64,000 nucleotides of DNA from an uncultured Carboxylicivirga sp. Its GTDB lineage: Bacteria > Bacteroidota > Bacteroidia > Bacteroidales > Marinilabiliaceae. The position numbers and the translations under genes are program-made. The DNA lies in contig NZ_OY771430.1 of assembly GCF_963674565.1 (NCBI RefSeq), forward strand, positions 5,766,001 through 5,830,000, read 5' to 3'. The first letter of the stretch is position 1. Each line of letters starts with the position of its first letter. Positions 28,901 through 35,750 of the stretch are shown here, piece after piece. The notes under the pieces are model-generated. The model was not told the origin of the DNA. It made no database searches and worked only from the letters and a program-made list of their open reading frames with translations.

Positions 28901-29041
28901 ATCAGGATATGGAAATGCGGTTGCTCTTGGAGCCTCCTTGTTAATACCAAAGACAGCCGGATTTTCCCAATCATTGTCCTGAGCAGATGTAGGCTTACAA
29001 AGTGCCAGACTCAGGAGTGATAATATTACTATTTTCTTCAT
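25928..29041 (-). CDS. GH2 beta-galactosidase (LacZ-like)
   Basis: This 1037-residue exported enzyme has the signal peptide MKKIVILSLLSLALCKPTSAQ. It has the full LacZ-type five-domain length: the sugar-binding domain (VPGNWELQGYGTPIYTN, FAAGTSAMYIWVNGQKVGYS), the Ig-like linker, and the TIM barrel with acid/base Glu480 in SMGNECGNG and nucleophile Glu544 in IMCEYSHAMGN. The C-terminal beta-sandwich 'small chain' ends with YFAYIRPQENGNKTDVRWL. It removes terminal beta-galactose. Its neighbours (GH51, GH43, DUF2264) suggest arabinogalactan or galactosylated side chains rather than lactose. A 14-bp inverted repeat lies in the 167-bp gap upstream of it. Confidence 0.92.
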   Translation of the reverse strand: MKKIVILSLLSLALCKPTSAQDNDWENPAVFGINKEAPRATAFPYPDLNQALKGNPQKSPYYLSLNGQWKFNWVYQPDERPIDFYKTDYDVSKWDDIQVPGNWELQGYGTPIYTNIKYPFPKNPPFIDHKHNPVGSYRRTFDLPADWNGREVYLHFAAGTSAMYIWVNGQKVGYSQVTKSPAEFNITSYLQKGNNMIAIEVYRWSDGSYIEDQDFWRLSGFDRGICLYTTQQTRIQDIFAKGGLDKNYTNGLLDVTIDVKNLAKKGSKNKVCVTLFDADKNSIYTETKDLTVDKLTTNTIEFTKTIAKPLQWSVESPNLYKLVVELKNSKGHTIEATSSNIGFRTVEIKDSQLMVNGKYVLVKGVNLHEHHQTMGHHIDKATMLKDIKVMKQHNINAVRTSHYPHSTEWIELCDEYGLYLVDECNIETHDMGATFQNWFDKSKHPAYLPEWHAAHMDRIHRLVERDKNHPSVIIWSMGNECGNGQVFFDAYEWMKKRDNTRPVQFEQAGQEKNTDIVCPMYPGMGSMHEYANKENPGRPFIMCEYSHAMGNSNGNFKEYWDLIRSKPHMQGGFIWDWVDQGLLTKDEEGEEFWAYGGDLGGEKYTNDENFCLNGVVNPDRTPHPGLFEVKKVYQNILFENVDVNHGRIKVTNEFSFTSLKDYLFTWELIRNGKVIESGNFKADVPALDFNIIDFELPEINNEEGAEYYLNIYANTTKDAPFIPAGHQVASEQFKLSKTEYLPQVKTCDGKVQVTENTSDFVINTGKVQSIISKSTGLLSSYTIDSKELINNPLSPNFWRAPVDNDFGNQMQNHSEVWKEAGLKAKLVSIKKLKGNDAVITAQLALNGIEAMYTITYTFDASGSVKVDVAYKTEVEKIAEMPRFGMMMNLPKEFDNFCYYGRGPWENYSDRNTSSFVGLYHSKVEDQYFAYIRPQENGNKTDVRWLKLTNNDGIGIKVTGMVPLSASALPFSPSDIDPGKSKMQRHTVDVPAFSSVYLSLDLVQRGVGGDNSWGAVPHNQYRLLDKEYNYSYIISPVW

Positions 29042-29142
29042 TAAAATATTGAAATTAATATGATTAAAGAATTAGTTGATTTATTACTTTATAACTAATA
29101 CAATAAAATTATAAAAGCTGATAGCGGCAGAATGTTAGTTAT

Positions 29143-29194
29143 TCAAATAAAGATGTCAATTTTTCAAGGTTGGCTAATTCACATCTTTATTTGA
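29143..29194. repeat. 14-bp perfect inverted repeat between GH51 and GH2
   Basis: The arms at 29143-29156 and 29181-29194 are exact reverse complements separated by 24 bases. It begins 15 bp after the GH51 stop in the direction of transcription. There is no clear U-run on the - strand, so it may be an mRNA processing or stability hairpin, or an operator for the GH2 gene. Confidence 0.6.
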
Positions 29195-29208
29195 CCATAT
29201 TGTGCTAA

Positions 29209-31143
29209 TTAATATTTGAACCGGATTACATAGAATGAATTTTTTGCCAGTTTTAATTTCATGGTGTTTCCGGTAACTGTTTCTGTGAAATTTTGAGGAA
29301 TAATATTTAGAGGATTATCCAGTGTATTCTCCACTTGTAGATCGTTAGATTGTAACATTGTTATTTGTGCAAGATTTGATTTTAATCCTTTTTTTAAACC
29401 TTCAACAGAAAGAGTTAGTTCTTTAGATTCTGCGTTTGTGTTAACAACCTTTACTATTACTTCCGTTTTGTTTTTATCAATTGCAGAACTGGCATAAATA
29501 CCATCCTGACCTTTTAAATCAAGGTTGTCCGCTCTAACCGATAGTATATTTGTCCCTGAATGAGTTCCATACATTTGCTGCACATAGTAGTTGGGAGTAC
29601 GAACACACTCAAGGTTATCAAACCAAATCATATCGGGGTGCCATTGCCATGCTTCAACATGTGCAAACAATGGGGCATAGGTAGCCAGTTTTACAACATC
29701 AGCATTTCTTTCCAAACCAGTCATAAATGCAGCTTCGGCAATAGCTCCTTCAAAGTTATTTGCCCTGTTTTGCGGATGTGCTGCATATTCACCTGCAAAA
29801 ACCTTTGGTCCGTTTCTGTCATATGAATCGTAACGTCCTGCATTCTTCAAAAACCATTCAGGACTGCGATAGTAATGCTCATCAACCAAAGCAATGTTAA
29901 GTTTTTTCATCTCAGGCCATAGGTATTCAAAGTCTTTACCATCAGGCTGAGGTCCGGATGATCCTATGAGTTCAATTTCAGGATGTTTTTTACCAAGAAC
30001 ATCAATAAAACGTTGTAAACGCTCTACATATATTTCACCCCACTGCTCATTTCCAATGGCTAAATATTTTAAATTAAAAGGTGCCGGATGGCCCATGTCA
30101 GCGCGCAGTTTACCCCATTTGGTAGAAATATTACCATTGGCAAATTCAATTAAATCCAATGCATCCTGAATATATGGTTCAAGATCTTCCAGAGCCACCA
30201 ACTCTTTACTTTCGTACTGACATGCCAAACCACAATTGAGAACAGGTAGAGGTTCTGCACCTAAATCCTCACTAAGAAGAAAATATTCGTAAAAACCCAA
30301 GCCGTATGTCTGGTAATAATCGGGGAAAAACTTGTTCTTGAAAGTATAATTCCAACGGTTAATATTCAACGGACGGTTTTCAACCGGACCAACACTGTTT
30401 TTCCACTGATAGCGGCTTTCAACGGTGTTACCTTCAACGATACATCCACCCGGAAAGCGGAAAACACCCGGAGTTAAATCATATAAAGCCTGAACAAGAT
30501 CTTTACGTAAACCATTCTCCCGGCCTTTCCAGGTATCAACCGGGAATAGGGAAATGTGATCCATTTCGATATAGCCCCAATTCTCAACCATTAACCGAAA
30601 TTTACAATGTGCATCTGTTGAATTAGCTGTCAAGGTCGTTGTATGCTTTGACCACTCGTCTCCTGAAACTTCTATGTTTTTTACAGCGATCGGATCATTG
30701 TTTGAATTAACAATCTCCAGTTTTAGCCTAATCGTCTTACCTTCTTCAGCCCGGGCATGGAATGAAAGTCTGTATTCAGCATCTTTTTTTATTCCGATAC
30801 CTTTAAAACCTGCGTTTTCAAGACCTGAGAAAGTTCTCAAGCCTTTTCCTGTAATGTGCACATAATTAGGATTTTTATCGAAACAAGGATCATCCGATTT
30901 TATAGTCACATCACCGAATGGTGTCCATCCAACAAAAGGGTGTTCGAATTCGAATGATCGGTTTTTTATTAATTCGGCATAGATTCCGCCATCGGCTCCA
31001 AAATTGATGTCTTCGAAGAAAACACCGTACATATCAGGTTGAATTTCGGCTCCCACCTGTTTTGCATTAACCGTCATCTTTATTTGTGCAGATAAAGAAA
31101 GGGTAAATACAAATGCTAAGATTAAACTTATGGATTGTTTCAT
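29209..31143 (-). CDS. GH51 alpha-L-arabinofuranosidase
   Basis: This 644-residue exported enzyme has the signal peptide MKQSISLILAFVFTLSLSAQ. The N-terminal segment contains GVFFEDINFGADGGIYAELIKNRSFEF, split in the usual way by a CBM4_9-like beta-sandwich (about residues 75-200). The barrel carries FRFPGGCIVEG, acid/base Glu366 in AIGNEQWGE and nucleophile Glu452 in FAGEYAAH. A C-terminal beta domain ends the protein. It releases alpha-linked arabinofuranose from arabinan, arabinoxylan or arabinogalactan. It starts 23 bp after the DUF2264 gene ends and is part of the same - strand unit. Confidence 0.92.
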   Translation of the reverse strand: MKQSISLILAFVFTLSLSAQIKMTVNAKQVGAEIQPDMYGVFFEDINFGADGGIYAELIKNRSFEFEHPFVGWTPFGDVTIKSDDPCFDKNPNYVHITGKGLRTFSGLENAGFKGIGIKKDAEYRLSFHARAEEGKTIRLKLEIVNSNNDPIAVKNIEVSGDEWSKHTTTLTANSTDAHCKFRLMVENWGYIEMDHISLFPVDTWKGRENGLRKDLVQALYDLTPGVFRFPGGCIVEGNTVESRYQWKNSVGPVENRPLNINRWNYTFKNKFFPDYYQTYGLGFYEYFLLSEDLGAEPLPVLNCGLACQYESKELVALEDLEPYIQDALDLIEFANGNISTKWGKLRADMGHPAPFNLKYLAIGNEQWGEIYVERLQRFIDVLGKKHPEIELIGSSGPQPDGKDFEYLWPEMKKLNIALVDEHYYRSPEWFLKNAGRYDSYDRNGPKVFAGEYAAHPQNRANNFEGAIAEAAFMTGLERNADVVKLATYAPLFAHVEAWQWHPDMIWFDNLECVRTPNYYVQQMYGTHSGTNILSVRADNLDLKGQDGIYASSAIDKNKTEVIVKVVNTNAESKELTLSVEGLKKGLKSNLAQITMLQSNDLQVENTLDNPLNIIPQNFTETVTGNTMKLKLAKNSFYVIRFKY

Positions 31144-31166
31144 TTTTTTGTTGGATGTTTTATTTG

Positions 31167-33200
31167 TTAGTCAAACTGAATGGTTTTTACACTTCCATTT
31201 TTGAGTTTTAAGATAATACTTTTGTTATTATCAGTAAATTCCAATGATTTAATCGGGTTCAGTTCTTTCGTCTTCCATTTTTTACCGGATTTTTTCCACA
31301 ATATCAAGGTGATTTGTAATTCCTCATTATCATCAGCCTTATGTTTGTATGTTGCATTCATAACAACACTTCTGGAGCTTTCAGGATGTAAACCTTCTGT
31401 TTTAAGTACTTCAACATCATTCCATCCTAAAACAGGTATCATTGCCAATTGATATTTACCGTTATCAATGATGGTGGCTTTGTATTTTCCGGTTTTCTTA
31501 ACAGTTGTTGTAATTTCTTTGTCAAACTGAGGAAGTGCATAATGTCCTAGTCGCATCTCAACATCTTTGGCTGTTATATTTCTGTCAACCCTCAAAATAC
31601 CGTTTGGCAGGTTTATTTCAGCCAGGTTCATTTTTATTTGTTCATCTGTTTCCAAAACAGCATCGCGATAGTAGATGTCATCCTCAAACTTTTTGAAGTT
31701 ATAAAGTCGGAATACTTCCCATTCGTTTTTTTGATTTAAAAATGCATAGTTCATTGCCACTTCACCATTTTCTCCATCAGCTTGCCAGGGAAATATGCTG
31801 TTATATGATAATCGGTTATAATTTTCGGTGGAACGAAATTTTTGCCAATCATCTTTTACTTTTTCATGACACCAGGCTCTTATTTCAGATGCTCCGGATT
31901 CAGGATAATCAGTTATGAGTAGCTCAGGAGAAGAAGCATAGTAATTATAGGCTTTGTCATTACTGTAGGTCTCCCAAGGTCCCTGATTTTCTTTGGCTGT
32001 CCAAAATGGATCATCAGCAGGTAAAAGCAATGAAAGAAAGGCTTTACCCATCCAATAAACACTTCCTCTGCAACTGTATACCTGTACAGCCGGTTCAAAG
32101 GCACCATAGAAACCAAGTGTTGGAACATTGTCTTTCATAAATTCAGGATGCTGAATGAACTGTAAAATAGTACGTGACGAAATCATTCTCAGCCATCCCA
32201 GATTAACGTTGTCGTTGCCATATTTGCCCATAAATGGGAAAGGTGCAATCGATCCCATACGATAAGAGATAGATCGACCATACATCATCATCGAACCATC
32301 TTTGGCAAACATGTAGGGGTAAGTATTATATAAATCCTTGAAATTAGTAAGAAACTTCTCCGCATATTCGGGATAATATTTGTTGCCAAATACCTCGGAC
32401 CACAGAACACCATACAACTGAAATGCCCACATGCTGTAGTAGTCGTATGCAGGACTGTCGTTATACCAGCCGTCGCTGCGGTAATGGGTTAATGAGCGGG
32501 CAAGGTATTTTTCCAATAATTCTTCGTTTACATCATACCCTTGATCTTTAAAAAAGCTCAAAACAAAAATATTGAAGAATTTCCAGTTTGAATCAACTGT
32601 TGGTCCATCGCCGTAACTCAACATCGAAGCTGCTAGGGCATCTTTATCCTCCTGACTGAATGGCTCCCAGATAACTTCAGGAACAATAAAAAGTGAAATT
32701 GCCAAAGCTCCATATTCAACCAGGTTTTGACTCGGACCACCATTCTTTGAACGGTGAATAATGTATGAAGGACTATCAGGGTTGATCAGTTGTTTGATCT
32801 GATAACGGTAGTATTCACCAACATTGATATTATTTATGGTAAGGTCAGGATTCTCTCTTAAAAGTGGAGCTGCTATAAAAAGTGTACGACAAAGTCCTTC
32901 CAGTTTTTCGGTTGGTACCCGACCTTCATCATGAGGATAACTTTTCCCGGGTTGTTTAGGGAATTTCATTGGGTCTTCGAGTTCATCAATGTAACTAAAC
33001 GCTCCTTCCAACAAATACAAAGCAGCATCGAACCAATGCTGCCTTGTCATGCCCGTATACGGACTTATATTAAAATTTGCGTTTTCTAACTCAAAGGTGT
33101 TTTTATTATCTTCTTTTGATTGAATGTTTTGAGCATTACCTGTAATTGTGATGCTTAGAACAATTAATAAAGTGGTTAAAGCTTTTTTTTTTGTAATCAT
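31167..33200 (-). CDS. DUF2264 (PF10022) family protein, possible GH154-type uronidase
   Basis: This 677-residue exported protein has the signal peptide MITKKKALTTLLIVLSITITGNA. The sequence has the (alpha/alpha)-barrel DUF2264 pattern, with MTRQHWFDAALYLLEGAF, LEGLCRTLFIAAPLL, DSNWKFFNIFVLSFFKDQGY and HYRSDGWYNDSPAYDYYSMW, and a beta-rich C-terminal part. Some members of this family have been connected with CAZy GH154 beta-glucuronidases; this is my recollection of the family and is not shown by any motif I can verify here. Acidic residues in WYNDSPAYDYY are candidates for catalysis. It sits between the GH43 and GH51 genes with gaps of 35 and 23 bp. A role in removing (methyl)glucuronic acid from arabinogalactan is inferred. 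Confidence 0.75.
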   Translation of the reverse strand: MITKKKALTTLLIVLSITITGNAQNIQSKEDNKNTFELENANFNISPYTGMTRQHWFDAALYLLEGAFSYIDELEDPMKFPKQPGKSYPHDEGRVPTEKLEGLCRTLFIAAPLLRENPDLTINNINVGEYYRYQIKQLINPDSPSYIIHRSKNGGPSQNLVEYGALAISLFIVPEVIWEPFSQEDKDALAASMLSYGDGPTVDSNWKFFNIFVLSFFKDQGYDVNEELLEKYLARSLTHYRSDGWYNDSPAYDYYSMWAFQLYGVLWSEVFGNKYYPEYAEKFLTNFKDLYNTYPYMFAKDGSMMMYGRSISYRMGSIAPFPFMGKYGNDNVNLGWLRMISSRTILQFIQHPEFMKDNVPTLGFYGAFEPAVQVYSCRGSVYWMGKAFLSLLLPADDPFWTAKENQGPWETYSNDKAYNYYASSPELLITDYPESGASEIRAWCHEKVKDDWQKFRSTENYNRLSYNSIFPWQADGENGEVAMNYAFLNQKNEWEVFRLYNFKKFEDDIYYRDAVLETDEQIKMNLAEINLPNGILRVDRNITAKDVEMRLGHYALPQFDKEITTTVKKTGKYKATIIDNGKYQLAMIPVLGWNDVEVLKTEGLHPESSRSVVMNATYKHKADDNEELQITLILWKKSGKKWKTKELNPIKSLEFTDNNKSIILKLKNGSVKTIQFD

Positions 33201-33235
33201 ATTTTAAAATTGTTACACCAATAATAAGGTTGCTA

Positions 33236-35392
33236 TTATATTGGTTGAATTCCTTCAACAGTTGGTTTAACTGGTATTATTTTTCCTTCCTCATCAAACG
33301 AAAGTGGATCGATACATGTTTCGCGATGAAAGCCAGCAGAACGACCCATGTTAATACCTTTTGGACGGGTAAATCGGTGATATACAAGAAACCAATTGTC
33401 TGTGCCCGGAATCTGTAATACTGAGTTGTGACCTGTTCCATAAATTCCAAGTTCAGGATTTTTCTCAATCACAATATTATCTTCCCGTATGGTTAGCTTG
33501 CCCAAAGGTGATTTTGAAGTTGCATAGCGCACCCTGTAATTTGGGCTACGAGTATCATCTTCGCTCCACATAAAATAATACGTTCCATTTCGGTAACTCA
33601 CATAAGCACCTTCGCGGAAAGTCCTGTCTGGAGTCATGATTGTAAGCGTATTTTCTTTGATTGATAACATATCATCATTCAGTTCTGCTCCTGCAAGATA
33701 TCCATTGCCCCAATAGAAATAACTTTTGTTGGTAACCGGATCTGTAAAAACATCAGGGTCGATTACCTGCCCATTATTAATTCCTTTTGGGTGTTTGCTG
33801 ATAAATGGAGCACCTGAATCGACAAATGGACCGGTAGGATTATCGGCAACAGCCACACCTATTTTTTGTGCAGCAGTAAAATAGTAGAAATACCTGTATT
33901 CACCATTTATCTTCTTTTCAACAATACAAGGAGCCCATGCATTGCGATCAGCCCATGTTACATCTTTTTTGAGATCAATTATTACATTTTCTTCTTTCCA
34001 GTCGACCAGGTTATCTGATGAAAAAACCTTAAAAAAGTCGCCAGACCAACCCCAAAAACCATCACTGGTTGGATAGATGTAATATTTTCCTGTTTTTTCA
34101 GCATATAGAATTTCAGGATCTGCATAATAACCTGTCAATACAGGATTATGATCGGCATGGGCAGAAACAGTATATTGAGTTGAACCCTGATCGGAGATAC
34201 TTAAGGTATAAGTAACAGCGCCATTTGAAAAATCTTGTGCACCTGACGGACTTATTGAGAATCCGGGGAAACACTTGAATTGAGGATCAAAATTGCTTAG
34301 GTCAACTCCATTTAATACTGGCAGATGGATGGATTTTTGATCACCCTGCACATAAACATTGTTTAGTTTTAATTGAGGTGATGTGGCTTCCAGGATAGGA
34401 TCTGTAAGACTGCCCCATTTACTTATCAATCTTTCCATTTCAGATTTTGTAATGGAAATAACAGTACCATGACGAGGGTGAAAATTCATTGATATTTCAT
34501 GATCAATTATTTCAAAATTGATCAGATCGCTTGTCTTAGCAAATTGATAGGTGCCTCGCATGTAAACATCATACATTAAAATCCACTCTTCGGTGTTATT
34601 TAATTTAAACACACATGAACCTTCTACATTATGTGTTTCTTTGTCCACTCGCTGACTACCTTGTTGTACATATCCTTCTGTCAGTTTATCAGAAATAGCA
34701 AGTTTGATTCCTGGTTTTCCGTCTTCTGATTTAAAGAAAAAATGAAACTTACCATCTTTTTCAACAATGTCGCCATCAATGCAGGCATTATTAGTAGGGC
34801 TGAAAAATAATTGTTTGGGAGCCGCCTCAAACCCGGTGAAATCACTGTTTGCATATGCATAATAAATGATGTCTGGATCACCGTTGGTTTTCATTGAAAA
34901 ATACACCATATATTTTCCTTTTTTTTTGTCATATATGGTTTGTGGAGCCCAAACTCTGTTTACCTGTCCAAATTCTTCAGGATAAAGTTCGGGGATATTT
35001 AATACGGTTGATTCCCAGTTGATCAAATCAGTTGATTTCATAAGAATCATGGCTTTGTTGTTCCAGCCCATATCAGGAACATATAAATCGGTAATAACCA
35101 TATAGAATGTATTACCGTCTTCTCCCCTCAGAATATGCGGATCTCGTACGCCACCTGATGAACTAATCTTTTTGGAGTCAATTACAGGGAGGTTGTTATT
35201 TAGTGCTCTGAAATTATAACCGTCCTCGCTAACTGCATAGTGTATTTGCTCTTGGCCGGGACCATTTCCAACAAAATAAGCAAATAAGTAACCCGAAAAC
35301 TCTTCCTTTTTTCCACAGGAAGTTAATATGCTTAGAAGAAGAAAGCTGGGTAAAATAAGCTTAAACAGTCGGCTGATAATATTGATTTTCAT
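33236..35392 (-). CDS. Tandem double GH43 lipoprotein
   Basis: This 718-residue lipoprotein (signal ending ILTSC, Cys26) has two five-bladed propeller domains. The first (about 32-330) carries GGVRDPHILRG (Asp84), CIDGDIV and VEGSCVFK. The second (about 405-718) carries GYYADPEILY, VIDPDVFTDP and FREGAYVSY, the expected base, pKa-modulating Asp and acid Glu triad. A short beta linker (about 345-400) joins them. GH43 enzymes are inverting arabinofuranosidases, xylosidases, arabinanases or galactanases; I cannot assign a subfamily to either domain with confidence. It is the first gene of the - strand PUL and is preceded by a good -7-like element at 35461-35468. Confidence 0.88.
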   Translation of the reverse strand: MKINIISRLFKLILPSFLLLSILTSCGKKEEFSGYLFAYFVGNGPGQEQIHYAVSEDGYNFRALNNNLPVIDSKKISSSGGVRDPHILRGEDGNTFYMVITDLYVPDMGWNNKAMILMKSTDLINWESTVLNIPELYPEEFGQVNRVWAPQTIYDKKKGKYMVYFSMKTNGDPDIIYYAYANSDFTGFEAAPKQLFFSPTNNACIDGDIVEKDGKFHFFFKSEDGKPGIKLAISDKLTEGYVQQGSQRVDKETHNVEGSCVFKLNNTEEWILMYDVYMRGTYQFAKTSDLINFEIIDHEISMNFHPRHGTVISITKSEMERLISKWGSLTDPILEATSPQLKLNNVYVQGDQKSIHLPVLNGVDLSNFDPQFKCFPGFSISPSGAQDFSNGAVTYTLSISDQGSTQYTVSAHADHNPVLTGYYADPEILYAEKTGKYYIYPTSDGFWGWSGDFFKVFSSDNLVDWKEENVIIDLKKDVTWADRNAWAPCIVEKKINGEYRYFYYFTAAQKIGVAVADNPTGPFVDSGAPFISKHPKGINNGQVIDPDVFTDPVTNKSYFYWGNGYLAGAELNDDMLSIKENTLTIMTPDRTFREGAYVSYRNGTYYFMWSEDDTRSPNYRVRYATSKSPLGKLTIREDNIVIEKNPELGIYGTGHNSVLQIPGTDNWFLVYHRFTRPKGINMGRSAGFHRETCIDPLSFDEEGKIIPVKPTVEGIQPI

Positions 35393-35460
35393 CTTTTAAA
35401 AATATTTCACTCTAATGTTTGGATTCAGAATTTAACCAAGTCAAAAGACCTGTAAAATTG

Positions 35461-35468
35461 CAAAGGTA
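35461..35468 (-). promoter_or_regulatory. Probable promoter (-7 element) for the ECF PUL
   Basis: On the - strand TACCTTTG matches TAnnTTTG. It would start transcription near 35455, leaving a leader of about 60 bases before the GH43 start at 35392. No ideal TTTG lies 20 bp upstream. Confidence 0.45.
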
Positions 35469-35706
35469 TTTTAAGCTTATTTAAAGAAATGTCATAAAAA
35501 CGGAAATTACTAACACAAATTAAGCAATGCTAAAACAAGCCAGCAGACAGACTGTCAATATTTCTAAAATGCCTAATCAGAGCAGCTTTGCGGGAGGTTC
35601 TTTGTCTTGTTGGAAATTATTTCTGACAAATGTTTAAATAGTGAGTCAGTGTAAATAAATGCAAATACTTGTCAAATTTCTGCAAATCAAAATAATGCTA
35701 ATTACC

Positions 35707-35714
35707 TAGTTTTG
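35707..35714 (+). promoter_or_regulatory. Probable promoter (-7 element) for the first LamG/T9SS gene
   Basis: TAGTTTTG matches TAnnTTTG and lies 37 bp before the start at 35751, so the leader would be about 30 bases. The same octamer occurs upstream of the GH43 gene at 61761. Together with the element at 35461-35468 it defines a 358-bp divergent promoter region that holds no ORF. Confidence 0.45.
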
Positions 35715-35750
35715 GCCATCTGACTTGAAGTATTATTTAATTAATGAATT

